A DNA stretch of 64,000 nucleotides from Enoplolaimus lenunculus (taxonomy: Eukaryota; Nematoda; Enoplea; Enoplida; Thoracostomopsidae): positions 120,125-184,124 of the forward strand of contig JASANG010002826.1 in the NCBI GenBank assembly GCA_030248215.1, in the 5' to 3' direction. The first letter of the stretch is position 1. Each line of letters begins with the position of its first letter. Below, piece after piece: positions 13,602 through 27,051 of this stretch. The notes beneath the pieces are model-generated. The model had not been told where the DNA came from, made no database searches, and saw nothing but the letters and a program-made list of their open reading frames with translations. The position numbers and the translations under genes are program-made.

Positions 13602-13872
13602 TTAACCCCTTCTCGCATTGAGTTGCCTGTAGGCAACTCAGCGCAGTGTATATACGTTAAATAGTATATATCGCACCGTGTTTAACAATTGCAACACGTA
13701 TACATAGTACTAAATCACCACAAGACGTGAGAGCCCCCTCGGGCTCGAGCGTCAAGCTTCTATAGCTGAGTGGTGATGGTATACGCGTCCCACTCCAATC
13801 ACTGGAGTTCGAATCCTAGCATAAAAGTAGGTCTAACGGAAAATAGAAAATATTCATGTGAGAAAGGGTTAA
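13602..13872 (+). mobile_element. piggyBac-like MITE with tRNA-like segment (copy 1)
   Basis: Bounded by TTAA on both sides, with TIRs close to CCCCTTCTCGCATTGAG and ...ATGTGAGAAAGGG. TTAA targets with CCC-starting TIRs are the hallmark of the piggyBac superfamily. A short palindrome near the left end (GTTGCCTGTAGGCAAC) is shared by all copies. At about 13755-13825 it carries a tRNA-like stretch with an A-box (TAGCTGAGTGGTGATGG), a CTCCCAC like the tRNA-Gly(CCC) anticodon loop, and a B-box (GGAGTTCGAATCC). Confidence 0.85.
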
Positions 13873-14811
13873 TCTAGAAATGTTTTCGTGAATTCTCTGT
13901 ATGTCTCTCAAATTGTTTTGCCCTCCTCTAGCATGTCGTACTGATTACTATCCTACGAAGGGCATAGGTATAGTGCAGGCACCCTATACTAACTGTAACT
14001 CGTTCGGGAGCCAAAATAGCCGAAATTTATTGAATGCTAATACACTTGGAACCTGCTCCAATTATTGTAAATGTTGCGGTGGTGTTTTGCTACAACTTAT
14101 TTTAATCAGCTGATCCAAACTAAAACGCATCTCCCATGTTGCTTTGAAGTTGGTAGCGTTTTTCCACAGGACTTCAACAGAATATGCTTAAGATTTAGTG
14201 TAATTCTATGCATGCGTTTAAGCTTAGTCATAGACTTATGCTTACGCGGTGGCTTAGGATTAGGAATGTGATTGCACAGCAACATTGGCCAAACCCATTA
14301 TGTTCCCATTAGTCAAATATGGCAAAAAAATTGCTGACAGTAGGTTGGTTCAATGTTCGGTTAAAAAATACCGGTAAACATGCGATGATAAAATTTGGAA
14401 GGTGACTTATGCTCTCGCACTTAACATAATGAATTTTAAGCTAAAGGTATTTGCTTTGTACGATTAGAAACGCAAATTAACGAGAAACTTTGTTCAAAAT
14501 TTTTTTTAGACCGTTCGCTCATTCTCGCTAGCTCATTCCTATCGTGCTACATGTCTAATTTGTGAAGTGATTTTGTCTATTATTGTTAATCTGTAGCGAC
14601 ATTTGGCTAAACCTCTTTGTCGGCAATTTTTTTTGGTTTATAGGTACATACCGCTAATTGCTAACATAGTAAAAAAATATGCGTCTAAGCGCAATTACTA
14701 AATTCAACCAACTAAAATCTATATTATTTCGGCTGAAGCGACCTACATACGTATTTTGTGCAGCGTTCCAGCTGTTGTTGTTGTTGTATGCTGGATCACA
14801 TATATGCAGTT

Positions 14812-15009
14812 TCAAAGCCAAACAAAACATGGTGTAGAAAAGAACGAAAGTTGTATGAAGTCAAACCAAATGACTGCCTGGATTCTATGTTAACAAAAAG
14901 TACATCTCATCGGGAAATACTGGAACCAGCAATGCTTGCTGAGAGATTTTTGAGTATAACCTGTAGATTCAATTTTGGGAGGCAATATACAAATGTAACA
15001 ATGAAATAG
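14812..15009 (+). CDS. candidate terminal exon, unknown protein
   Basis: An acceptor-like ATATATGCAG precedes an open frame of about 66 codons ending in TAG. The peptide contains SKPNKTWCRKERKLYEVKPN and SMLTKSTSHREILEPAMLAE, which look coding. The frame remains open for 18 codons further upstream, through a short GTT repeat. No family recognised and no upstream exon identified. Confidence 0.22.
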   Translation, partial: SKPNKTWCRKERKLYEVKPNDCLDSMLTKSTSHREILEPAMLAERFLSITCRFNFGRQYTNVTMK

Positions 15010-16116
15010 TAAAATAATCTGGAAACTCAAGCGTTGAAGGGTTATTTTGGATCATACCCAAAAACAGTCCGGTTTTGAAAATTTTGTAATCACGCCGTAG
15101 TTGCAACCAAGAGTCTAATTGGAACAAAAATTAGTCAGAATTTCAGTCTGGTATCATGATCAGAATACGAACTTGCAATATAGTTTTTTGTTTAAAATAT
15201 AGCCAAATTTCAAATATAGTTTCGATCATTCGCAAGCCCCTAAAAAATCCCCCTAGAAATTTTCAAGCTTATTTGTAAGTCATTGAAAACCCTTGTATAC
15301 GCCTCCGGAAAAATCTTAAGCCCCACCCCTAGCAAGGTGAGATGGCTACAGGCTTTGACAGACGAACCTTCAATACGCGTTTCAAATGGCCATACCTCAA
15401 TTTTCAAGCTGAAAATTCTATCGTGTACTAGACAAACTTTACACACCCAAAACAACATATGGATACAATTGCTAAAAAACGTCGAAAAATTTAATGATGC
15501 AAAGAAGAATACAGTATTTAAATCAACTTCATCGTACATATAAATCGTGTAAAATTATACGAGACAATTTAAATTTCAAACAGCTAATTTTAAAAATTAT
15601 TGATCAAGCATGAGTCAACGGCACAATTACTGTAGCGTATTCAATTTACAAACACGAAATTTTCATCTTTTGGCAGTGGCATTATGACAAATTTTGGCCT
15701 TTGAGGCCGACGTCATATAATTGACCAAAGCAATGTTTCTTAGGCCAATGGATACTCCTCCAGGTGTATCCTCTCGATATGACAGGTTAAGATTCAGAAA
15801 AAAATTAAATGGGGGTTCACAAGTTGATATTCATGGAACCAATGCCATTCTCAAACACATTCACTCGACTTACGCTGTCCAACTTGAAGCATTCTTCGAT
15901 TAAATATTTGACATTTCTTTGCTAATACAAATTGAGGTCGTTATAAATCGCTACTGGATCCGCCTCTGCATGACTCTTTGTTTTGGTAAGTTCAGAATGA
16001 ACCGTGTGCGCACCTTTATCATGCAATGAAAACGAGCAAATGAGCAGGTGTTTGCACGCGTTACGTTTGACTTAAACACTGGTTTACAGCGCGGTAAAAG
16101 CCACTTTGAGAAAATG

Positions 16117-16152
16117 ATATATTTATATATATATTATATGTATATATATTTA
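16117..16152. repeat. TATATA microsatellite
   Basis: ATATATTTATATATATATTA and following TATATATATA. Confidence 0.85.
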
Positions 16153-17721
16153 AAGCGATAGTATAATTTTCGGGACGCTAAGCAAATTATAGTAAGGCAA
16201 CCAAGCTAGCGGTATTTTATAGGCCGAATTCAAAACGCACAACAATAATTATATTAATACACCTTGGATTTTATACAGATACTTAAGAATTTAAAACAAC
16301 AAAACTCGTTTGCCTAAACAATTCTTAAACGATTTCTGGGTATCTTCTAGGTTTCCTGCCGCTAGACGCTTTAAAAACTACCGCGAAATGTTTGCGCACA
16401 TGCCATTTACGATGCTTGCAATCACGCCCTGAACTACTGGTCACCCCCTCCCTGCCTGGCCTTTTGGTGATAGAAAAGATTGTCTGCTACCATCAACTTT
16501 CTTAACTTACTATCAATATTAGTTTACGGACCTATTTGCAATGTTATAGGCGTGCCACCGCGGGAGGATATCGTATTTTTGGCTTCTCTTATCAAATTTA
16601 CTTGTCAGATGTGTGTTTAAGAATTAAACAAATGTGTGTTTAAGAATTAAGAAATATTTACCAAAATGCTGCATTTAGAAAAACACCTCTCCTATGAATT
16701 TTACGAGCTTGATTTTTTTGGTTCCTTAAATATTACTAGTCAGCTGGTTTTGCGCAATGACGCAAAAATTAGCGCATGTAAAAAAACTCCGCAATGCAGA
16801 TTTTCCTTTCATAGAACAATCACGTTTATACTCAAACAAATATCATTGCATGCAAAGTAATGCTAGAAAGTTGTCCAAAATACGTATATGGGGCATTCCA
16901 GCGTTAATTAAATAGAATGCGTACAGTTACGGACCTGCATATTATATTGATGGGTAGTCCATGCGCATAACTGTTTTGTTACATTTTTAAACAAAAAACA
17001 ACAATGACGGTACTGTTTAACAACTGGCTATAAACTTTGATAATTTATCATTCGCGTTCAGTCTACCAACGCCACGAAGACGATTACTCGACAAAATGAT
17101 ATATCGAAGTATCCATCAACTTACAACTGACAACATAGGTGCCAGCAGCAGCTAAGCGCAAGGGAGGTTCAATTGCACACACCCAGGGTCACAAAACCAA
17201 TTTTTTCCGACATGCTGGTATATATGGAGTTACAAAACTTCAAGCGATTTGCAACTGCAACAGCTTATAGATATAAATTCTTCTCAACTGGACTCTACTT
17301 GCTCATCCCAATCCAATATTCAAGTGATGCTCATGTTGACAAATGAATAAAAAACAATGCGGAGAGACACCGCCCACTTTTGACGATAACAAGAACTCAC
17401 ATTATCTTTAAAAATCCTAACAGCGAAAACCGATTAAAATCCTTACAAACGGGCAAGCAAAAACGCCAAATTTGAAGTATTTCAAATTTAAAATTCGTTG
17501 CAATTTTAACACTTGAGCAACGTGCAATAGAGCAGCAGCAGATGCGACTGTGTGATGTATTTCGTAAGTAAAGCAACGCGATATGTTCGAAACAACTCCA
17601 GTAGCCTTTTCTATTTTTGCAAGTATTCACCGCTGTGTGGAAGTGATGGATCGTTCAGTCACTTTGGAACCAGCTAGCGACCAGAAAACTCTAAAATGTT
17701 CTCAATGCCAGCACCATATGC

Positions 17722-17815
17722 TTAGCCGGTATCACGACAATTCGTCGCCCAACAACTCGTCGACCGACCACTTGTTATCGGAAATGTCATCGCCTAACGA
17801 TTCGTCACCGATCAT
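17722..17815. repeat. GTCG/CGAC short-palindrome repeat, second copy
   Basis: ATCACGACAATTCGTCGCCC then AACAACTCGTCGACCGACCA and further TCGTC..CGA units. Part of a plus-strand 86-codon frame that is repeat-derived. Confidence 0.6.
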
Positions 17816-18347
17816 TATGCTCCAGGCTAAGGATTACGCTTAGCTCTGCGCTAAGATTTATTCACAGGTTTTTAAGACACTGTTGGGAGCCAAGTTGTTG
17901 GGCGAGTGTATATCGTAGATTCCCTTAAGTTTTGTGCCTACAGATTGACACTAACTTTAAAACTCAATAACGTAACACCATCGGCGTATACAATGGGAAT
18001 ACCGGAAATATATCCCCGAAAATTTTGCTATAAACCTGTAAACAGTCACTTAGACAAACTGTAGGATAACCCGCAACGGCCAGCGAAACTTTCTAGCTTG
18101 GTATACTAACACGCAACAAAAACTTTTAGGCAAAATTATTCCGTCACAAAATTAAATCCTGCCCGAACGCCAACCAAAACTCCAAAAACATGGTAAAATC
18201 AGGTTTCAGTTTCAGAGAAGTCATAGAAAACCGCCGACTTTTCAAGTGAAATAATTGTTCGCAGCAGTGGTGAGCAAGAAGCTGGAAATCAACTTGTGAA
18301 CGATGAATCATCTGTTGTATATACGCAACAACAAACAGTACCATAAA

Positions 18348-18541
18348 CAGTGATGGATCCACAAATTTCTGATAGGGAGCGTGCCGGTAAACGTTATGAA
18401 ACGCAATTTTTACTGTATGCTATGTATTTGCCAATTTTGTGAGAGGAATAAATTGTCATTCATGGTGCTAACCATTTTATCGCAAAAAATTTGCTGTTGG
18501 TACCGTTCACGCTACACCATTCCGTCTGAAATCCGCTAGTG
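18348..18541. mobile_element. hAT-type MITE, second family, shorter copy
   Basis: Ends CAGTGATGGATCC and AATCCGCTAGTG, with the family's TTATGAAACGCAATTTT inside. No clear target duplication. Confidence 0.65.
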
Positions 18542-19227
18542 ATCAAATTAAGCGGTGTATTAGTTTACATTAAACGATCCAGGGATGCGGTGTAAAAGTA
18601 ATAAAATTAGCCGAAAAGTTGTAAAATGAATATTATTCAAAGTTAATTCAACGTACTTTGGGGTGGCTAGTCTTACTAATCAAAAACAAACTTCGGAGGA
18701 AAAGCAATTGAAATGGCACCAGTCACCTCAGCCAGCGTAGAATTAACGAATTAATTAACATTCCAACCCTGAGATATCAATTAGTAGTTTTCCCAAAAGG
18801 TTACCAATCAAAGTTTACGCCTAAGGATTTCATGAAAGAGATCTAGATGTTCACAGGAGGGAATGTGAAAGTTTCTTTGTGGGAAAGAATTGGGTATAAT
18901 CAGGCATCTCTTCGTTATCAACTTGACTTCGCAGACCCATAAAACGGTGTTCATACGAAGCAGACCGGTCAATACTGACACAACCAGAAAATACCCACGG
19001 TGCATATGCCGTATAAGATTATCTGAAGGAACCTGATTAGAATCTCGGCAACCTCAAAGCTACCTTAAAAATCTAATACGGTCTCTGATCAACAGCCTCT
19101 CTGTTGAGATAAGGATGTCGAAACTGCCAGTTATTACCGATGTCTTCTTCGGGCCAAAGTATATCCCAAACGCACCATAACAGTCAACTTTTGCGTAGCA
19201 GCCTTTGCCTGAACGCTGTGGTCAAGC

Positions 19228-19497
19228 TTCCAAAAATTTCTGACGACAGGCGGGCGGGCTGGCAAATGTTATGAAACGAACCTTATGATTTTATCATGAA
19301 AAAAATTTCCGAGACTGAAAACTGTAAGCTAGGGACCTTAAAATTTTATCACAAAAAATTCTGAGGGAAAAAGTGTATTTTTACAAAAAAGTTTTCGGAG
19401 AGGAAACAATTTTAAGGTAGGGGACTTTACCATTTTATCAATCACCAAACAGTTCTGACCAGGGAAGGGGCGTACCCCCGCTCTGGATACGCTAGTA
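19228..19497. mobile_element. hAT-type MITE, second family, left end worn
   Basis: Contains AAATTTCTGACGACAGGCGG, TTATGAAACG and three internal repeat units, and ends CTGGATACGCTAGTA. Confidence 0.65.
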
Positions 19498-21336
19498 GGC
19501 AAATTGCCTGCAGGATCCGTAGGCTCAGCTAAACTACACACATCTAATTAAAAATAAAGTGCAAAAGATAAAAAGCTGAATTTCGAAGCTCATAAAAACA
19601 ATGCGGAGATGAGAGTTCTATGACGAACAGTTTCGCAGAATATTTCTTGCAAATTAACTTTAAATTGATCAGTAACTATACAACCAAAACGTATGAAAAA
19701 CACAGCAACGGAGTTTGAATTTTCGAGCATCGTAGCTTGAAATGTTTTATTGAACAGCAAACACTTCATAAAATACTAATTTAAAATATACTAAAAACTG
19801 AAATTATATGAACAACTGATTCGAATTCGTGGAAGTCCAAATAGTTTTCGTGTCACTTTCGTATTCGTTTACGTGCATTGTTTGAGTTCTTTTTTAGTTG
19901 TTTCACATATCAGTGAAATCAAACGCCATACCGAAACACATTTAGAAAAGGCGCTCTGCCAGCGCTAAAAATTTAAATATTACACGGAAGCTTTCTATGG
20001 ATCATACACCGGGACCTATTAACCTGCACGCGGCCACAGGAGGCGTAGATTGGATCCTGTCTGTTGAACCATAAAACGGTGAGAAAAAGGACATTAGTCC
20101 ATTGCTCCTGTAACCGAAGGGATGACTTTGTACCCGGGCGAAATAGAAAAATAAAAGTGTGAATGAAAACTGACAGTGCGAACGAATCGCGAATAAGAAT
20201 ATTAAGGTTCGAACAAATGCCAAAATGAAATGTAGTTTTTATAAATTCCGTACATACGGTTATTAATTTTGGACATACGATTTAATAACAAATAATTAAC
20301 GTCAAGCATCTCGGTTTCTTCGCTCCCGAGGGTTTTCTTCAAAGCTCTGCCCTTATGCAAATTTTGGTTCAAGTTTGGTGAAATGCCTCAAAGACAGAAA
20401 GGAAACTTGTGCCATGTTTGATGCGATTTCCAACTTTTCTTCGAATCTCGCCCTCGATGTATATCAACAACTTTTGTACCTACAGCGGACGCAATTGCAA
20501 GAAAGTTTCAAATTGTTTGAAGTTATTTTCGCTAATGATAAATAGCTCGAATTGGATTGGCTCGGACAGTCGTGGTGCAAATCAATCAAGGCATTATGGT
20601 TGCGTACCACTTGATCTATTCTCATATCTCAAATTTATCTAACTAAGTAAAAATACGATACGCCTAATGTTTTATCACCAGCTTCACAGGTACCGTACCC
20701 CCCGTACCTCAATAGGGGACTTCGAGCTTCTGGGAGTTTTATGATACGAGCACAAATTGTGATTAGTTTGTATATTATTTTTGTCGTTCTAAAAACAGTT
20801 TTCTCGAAAAGTCGTCATAAACTTAGCACACAGTCGGACGGTTATCTCTGCGTCATAAGTTCTGCTTAATCATGCAGATACAAACAATTTTATTCGTCTT
20901 CTAACTTATTAGTTGGGACGAAAGATTTGTTAGGAAATCGTTTTCGCTGCCACTTTGTCGTGATATCAGCAATCAGTTAACCGTTTCTTACGTAAAATAT
21001 ACAGTTGTGACATTTAGGTCGTAACTCAGCACCACACGAGTGTCATGAATGTTTATTTGTAACTGTAGCGTTTGACGTTGGAACACTTTGAAAATTTTCG
21101 CCTTAGAAGATCTAAAAATCAAAACCGCTTCACCGAACCCCACACCACTCACTTTGTATTGAGTTGAGATTAAATGCTAATAGTTGGGCTGATTTTTCGC
21201 TACTTACGCTAACCAAATTGCACTGAAATATCAATTGTTTTCTGACTCCAGGTTTCATGGGCATAATTTTTGCCAATTTCAAAATTGACATTCAAAAACT
21301 TAATAAATTTTGTGTTGAGAATGAGAACATAACGTA

Positions 21337-21754
21337 CTGTAGTGACCCGAATAAGAGGGGGTACCAATTTTGAGTCCCAATCAATAGGATCCGCATCCCT
21401 AATAAGAGTCCGTAACCGGATAGAGTCCCTAAACCCTAATTAGAGTCCACAAATATCAAGTATCCCTAATTGTATCGCATAAACTGAAGTCAAATAAACT
21501 TGAGTCCGAAACTTGTGTACGTAAGTTTTGAAAATAACATTCCAAAGTATAACCCTGCATTATCGCTCAAGCTTTTGATGCAAGACAAAAAGCGTATAAT
21601 TCAACGGGTAGTTGTAATACCGGATATATATCAGTAAGGAATGGTGGCGGAGGGCTGGTTGTTAATAAATAAAAAGTCCGTAACCGAATAAAAGGGGTAT
21701 CCTTTGGAGAGGCCAAATAAATATCACTCCCCCCTCTTATTCAGGTCACTACAG
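21337..21754. mobile_element. TA-flanked MITE, CTGTAGTGACCCG family (copy 3)
   Basis: Begins CTGTAGTGACCCGAATAAGA, ends AGGTCACTACAG, with TA on both sides. Among the least diverged TIR pairs in the window. Confidence 0.85.
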
Positions 21755-21974
21755 TACGACTAAACTTACGTTTGTGCCTCTCGCTTCTGAAGTATTTTCC
21801 TATGCTCAAACCAAGTTCAACTATAGCAAGCACCGCTTTTAATTTGCAGAAAGTTCCAATTTTACTGGCCTTTGTAAGTATGTGAGACATACTTGTCCTT
21901 GTGCATATGCAATAAATGCAGTGCACATTGTGGTGTACGGTCGACAAATATAGTCGACGAAAAATGCAGTTGGC

Positions 21975-22200
21975 GAGGCGGGCTACGTGGCGCAGTGGTA
22001 GAGTGTTCGCTTAAGGATCCATAGGCTGAGAGTTCGATCCCCGCTCGTGCCCGCTTTTCCAGCTGCTTAGTAAAAAAGGTCTGATGTCCCGGTTCCTACC
22101 TTGACTGACAGCCTTGAACTATTTTAATATCAGTTTGACATGATCAGGCTCCCTCGTTTGCCGAGCTTGGAGGACCCCGGGTACCACAAGCAGCGTCACT
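21975..22200 (+). mobile_element. tRNA-derived SINE-like sequence
   Basis: GGGCTACGTGGCGCAGTGG with GTAGAG (A-box) and GAGAGTTCGATCCCCGC (B-box) are spaced as in a tRNA. The acceptor and T stems pair poorly, so this is not a working tRNA. A non-tRNA body follows (CAGCTGCTTAGTAAAAAAGG). No poly-A tail or duplication was found, and this is the only copy seen. Confidence 0.55.
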
Positions 22201-25200
22201 AATCAGCACCAACAATTAGTCACAAAACTATTACTTTTTGTCCTCACAACGAATGTCAATGAAAACAACGCGTTTCGAAGCGTTTTGCTACACACAAATC
22301 AGTCATACTGCACAAACTAGCGTTGTATATATTTTGCTATAAAATACGAAAACACTATTGAAAATTGCAATTTTAGTACACAGAGAACAACAACTATAAC
22401 AACATAATAAATACTATATTAGATATAGGACAGATCGTCTAAGTAAACAGGTATCTAAAAGTTGCGGCGTACAAGTGCATCGAAATGCGCACTACTGCAA
22501 CACCGCATTTAAAGGGAGGTCATTCAGGCCTGCCTTAGCAAATATTGATCCCAAAATTTTTAAAATTTAAAACTAAAATTGAATTTGGCTTCTTGCTCGC
22601 TTCGCTACCGAGGTTTTTCGTAATTATTTGCCGCGGGCCCCCGGTCAAAATTTCTCGGGCTCAAACTGGACTATAGGTAGTGAAAACAACACAGTGTCCG
22701 GGCAGAGAGGCCGCGCAACTACGAGGGCCAGAGGGAAGCCGTGATCCCACGGACGTGTTCACCTCAATGGTCGAAAAAGCTTTGGCCGCATAAAAAGGAA
22801 TTCTATGATAGGAAAACTTTCCTTCCTCTCTCCATAAATATTCCTTGCACTGCCCCCTATTAACAATTCTCTGGTTGCGGCGTTGTCCGAACTTGCGATA
22901 CCGTATAATAATAAATTGCACAGTGTTCATAAACTGCAACAGTAATACTTTTGCACGCTGCGAACACTGTTTGAAACTGCACGAAGTGCAATAGTTGCAA
23001 TACACACTATTATACACCATGAATGCAAGGACGAGTATATGCAAAGTTTACAGTGCAGTAACGGTTTAGTGTTTGTGGTACTTGTTGTTTTGGATCGTCG
23101 ATATGAAGCTACGCAAGATAAGACATTAAACTGTTCACAGGTTTTAAAAATGCTAAAACCGTTGACTCCTGTACACTTCCTCTCACATTTAAGATTAGTG
23201 CTATGGTTTAGCCAACAATTCGGCGTTCCAGCAAGCCTTTTGCCTAAGCGTGAGCTAAAACCAGTTGGAGAAATGCATACAAGCTAAGCATTCTTTGCCT
23301 GAAACAGAAATATGCAAATTTGAATTAAGTTTCAACTTCGCATCAGAAGCGTAAAATTTTATTAATTTTACATAAATCTTTGCTAAATCATACTTCAAGG
23401 TTTATAAAAACTGCAAGCCAGCTCATGACGTGCTTCGTTTGTCTAATAAATACAGATCAGATAAAGTTTCCTTCAACAACTAAGGTTGCAACTTTATTTG
23501 AACCGTATTTTAGCCAGGCAAACCATGTCGATACTGGGATCTAGCATGCAGTTACCCAAAGCAATGGTACCGTTATACTTCTGATATCTGTCACCGTTGG
23601 GCGCCGCAAAACAAGTATGGCGGCAGCCTTAGTTTAAGCGTATACTTTCTAGGTTTGCCTACTTAGCTTGCTAGTTTAGGGTTCCATTGGCTCTCCACTG
23701 TAATTAATATACACAGAGTGTTCGCGGCAAGGGCTTACTTATGCTGCTTTTGGCATAATCGTTAGTCTGGAGACGACACCCGAGATAACGGACAGTCATA
23801 GTTTTGTAGTTCCCGTCAACAGAGAAGGCATTGTGATCAGAAAACATATTGATGGCGCATCCATGATATCGATCATTCCAACAAGGTTCGTTTACAAGCG
23901 AGCGATACTTCTCATAACAGGTCGCAATTTGTCCATGATCATTCGCCGATCTCTTGAGGAAACCCCGGAGTGATTCGTGAGAATGCTATTGCATGGATCT
24001 AAGAAAGTGTCGAGTTTAGTGAAAAACAATAATACCTGTTTATACGCATTCTGTTCCCAGATTGAAAATTTTTTTATTCGATCTCTCATGCGAGAGCACT
24101 TGAAATCAGCAGACGAGGCGGCAAGAACAACACTTTTTGATACCAAAAAAGAAAACAACTTCAATTGATATGTATTGTGAGTTTCCACATAAACTGCACC
24201 AATCATCCAAAAAAGTTGCTGAACGCGCCGAAATTTTCAAAATCAAACCATTTTTTTTTATTTTTGGCAACCACGGGTTCGGGTTGGGAGTTGGAATTGA
24301 AATGAAAAATCGCGAAACTTTTACAGAAGTATATTAAGTTTCTGTCATTGATAAATTAATCATTTTTACAACATGATGCGGTGTGAGGTACAATACAAAT
24401 TCGAAAACAGATGTTTCTTGGACTGAAACGCAGTGAAAGAACGAAATTTTACCCAAACAACAACATAAGCAAAATATGCTGAGGAAATGTTTCGATTTTA
24501 GTTTTGATTTCTGTAAAGACGTTAAACTGAAAACTTCTAAGCAATAAATACTGCAATAAGCTGCAATGCACAAACGCTGATAAAGCATATACACTGTGTT
24601 CGTTTGAGTGTATACTTGCAATGTGAAGCTTTAGCAACATACATTTGGGACGCAACAGCTTAATCTAAATACTTTAATAGTTAAATGTCTAAATGTAAGA
24701 GTAGCGCTCAAAAAGGCAATACATGCCTATCTTTCCCTAAAAATTAAAATATTAAAAATATATGTTTGGTATTATTCTTAATATTCTAATTTTTACGGTA
24801 TTAATGGTGCATTGCTTTGGTGTAAAAATTGTCCACGTGTAGATGGGATCTGAGGATTTCTTGCGTGTAAACTCGTGTTTTTATGGCCGTAAAATAGGGC
24901 CGCAACTACGACGAATGCAAGGTTGGACGACCGTCCACGCCGTCCTACGAACAGTTTAGCCGACTAGCCAAATTTTTTTGTCAACTACGATAAACGAAAT
25001 TCTATGCTGCAAAAAAAATTTTCGTTGCCCTCTCTGAAAATATTTTGGCATCTCTACGAAGAATTCACTGGTTACGGCTGTGCTGCAAAAAACATATTTT
25101 GTTGCAATCGTAATTATCTGCCAGAGGCGTAGCCAGCGTTTTATTTTACAAGCGAATGCTGTTGTACAAGTTTGTTTGAATCCAACAACGGTACTCTAAA

Positions 25201-26060
25201 CAGTCTTTGAAGTCCTTCTTTGTTGCTCGATATATTCCGACAGGGTTTAAGGGTACATATATCTCGTTTCCCTCCGTTTGTATACACCAACTGTTAATTA
25301 TAAGGCATGTAAATGAATTTCGAAATTTTGCATTTAGAGACCTGACAATAAGTATATTTTATAAATATGCCTGTTTGGGGCAATTTGCTTATTGTAAAAA
25401 TTGGTCCAAGTGTAACTGGGAAATTGGAGACAGAGTTTCATTTTCCACAAGACGGGCGCAATATATTAATGCGAACGACGTATAATCTATCACATGTTCT
25501 AAACGTAAACGAAACATTCTTAACTTCTGTGTGCTACATGTAAAATGCAAAAAACAGGTATAGTAAGATCTGTAGAAGGCAGCAGATTTCACACATTCCA
25601 ATCGTTCTGGTGTTCTGGTTTTATGTTTAATAAAATTAGCATTTAATGATACGAGTTTTGCAAAAACATTTTTGCAATCGGAACACCTGTATTTTATGCT
25701 AAAAATGTTTCATTCATAACACGGGCGTAGCAAGGATTATATTTCGAAAGAATTGATCTTTATGTTAAAAGTTATTGCGAGCGAGCGAGTCTGAGTGAAC
25801 GGCTCTTGCCGACAAAATGAAGCAGGTTTTTCTAAATCGCTAAATTGTCTTTTTCTAATTTATCCAGAAATTTTAAAGGTGACTCGTGATGCTTGTTACA
25901 AGTAGCGACATCCTCCATTCGGATATATCTGGATATCCGTGTTTAAATTTTTTATTTCGGATATTCAAAACTCAATTTTGTGTTATTGGCTTTGCAAGCC
26001 TCTATTTTGTTTCTTAAGCTTTTGTTGTAATTTAACTTGCTGCTCTAAAGGAAGCACCGA
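22201..26060. other. no firm gene; unassigned
   Basis: Contains the GGCTTCTTGCTCGCTTCGCT motif near 22593 and a short CCTAAGCGTGAGC stretch near 23250 that is GGCC-family debris. Several frames of 60-127 codons exist on both strands (for example 22661-23044 minus, 23892-24206 minus, 25207-25485 plus), without domains or clear splice sites. Confidence 0.5.
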
Positions 26061-26825
26061 GTCCCACAAGGTGATTGTTATGAGGGCCAGTGTGACAGGT
26101 TTGTTTCGGATAAATCGAAAAACGGACAGCTACAAATTTTCGCTGGGAAAACGGGACAATGGCAAAGGCCTGTTTCGAGCAAATGTGTTGCTATCTTTCG
26201 CTGGGACAACGGCGGGAAAAGTTTGTTTAGGCAAATGAGAAAACAGGACAGCCATGGGCAAATTTTCGCTGGGAAAACGGGACATTTGGACACAAACCAA
26301 AATCTTTTCAGACAGGACAAAATTTGTTAGATCGGTGGAGGGAAACGACGATTTTAGTAGTTGGGGTAGCGCGACATGTCACTCCGTCTGTACCTATTTG
26401 CGGTCTTGGCAGCCACAGCTAACTTGCTTAGCAACACAGTTTAATGGTATTACGACAATTCGTTCGTCCGACAACTTGTAATTCGAATCTTCATCGACTT
26501 TTCAATTCTGTACGAGGGGATGCGGAATGGATCGAAAAATCAATTCCAATCACAATGTCTAGTCCGAGACTATTTGGGAGTGGACACCAGCCAAATTTGA
26601 GGGGAACGGCCCCCCAATGCCCCACTTGTGAATACCCTTGCAACAATATGTTTTCTTTGGGAAACAAAAAATTGGGAGAGCTATTTTTGCAGGAAAAACT
26701 AAACTAGGGACAGCAACATTTTTTACTGAGATTGATTTTATCAGGTGGCTGCTACGCCACAAGCCCCCACACTAAGCGATCTTGCTAAGCAAACCACAAA
26801 TAAGTCAACAACAATGCTTAACAAT
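26061..26825 (-). mobile_element. VNTR-containing element (copy A, short array)
   Basis: Matches 41450-42565 in reverse. Shared landmarks are CACTAAGCGATCTTGCTAA, GATTTTATCAGG (GATAAAATCAATCTCAGC in the other copy), CATTCCGCATCCC, and a run of about three VNTR units (26081-26300) built on CGCTGGGAAAACGGGAC. Outer boundaries are approximate and no duplication was found. Confidence 0.65.
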
Positions 26826-27051
26826 TTTGGCGCATGCATAAAATAAGAGAAGCATATGCAGTCCTTCGGCACTACATGGGCCGTTATGAGCGAGAAAGAT
26901 ACGATTCTAAAATCGTTATTTATTATGCAAATGGATACTGAGTAATAAAAACTTGCGTTTGCCACCTAAAATTGAGTTGATCTGTCTCCATGTGATTTAA
27001 ACCCCCGCAACGAAAATTTTATACGTGAGTCGTTTTAAGTTCCAAAACATC

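Larger units (their letters stand above)
15010..21330. other. no firm gene; MITE fragments and unassigned sequence
   Basis: Holds two hAT-type copies (18348, 19228), a TA microsatellite and the GTCG repeat. The overlapping frames at 15240-15543 fall in a repeat (TTTCAAGCTTATTTGTAAG) shared with 1.1, 8.4 and 43.2 kb. No supported exon. Confidence 0.5.

Noticed and set aside
13755-13825. Functional tRNA-Gly gene
   Set aside because: A and B boxes are present, but the acceptor, anticodon and T stems do not pair properly, and the sequence always sits inside the same MITE.
17583-17843. 86-codon plus-strand ORF with Ser/Asn-rich tail
   Set aside because: Its tail is translated GTCG/CGAC repeat that also occurs non-coding at 2030 and 26446.
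21975-22050. Functional tRNA gene
   Set aside because: The tRNA-like boxes are good, but the acceptor stem pairs only at four positions and the T stem is poor. A SINE head fits better.
22661-23044. 127-codon minus-strand frame
   Set aside because: No recognisable domain or splice sites, and its end runs into a dispersed repeat motif.
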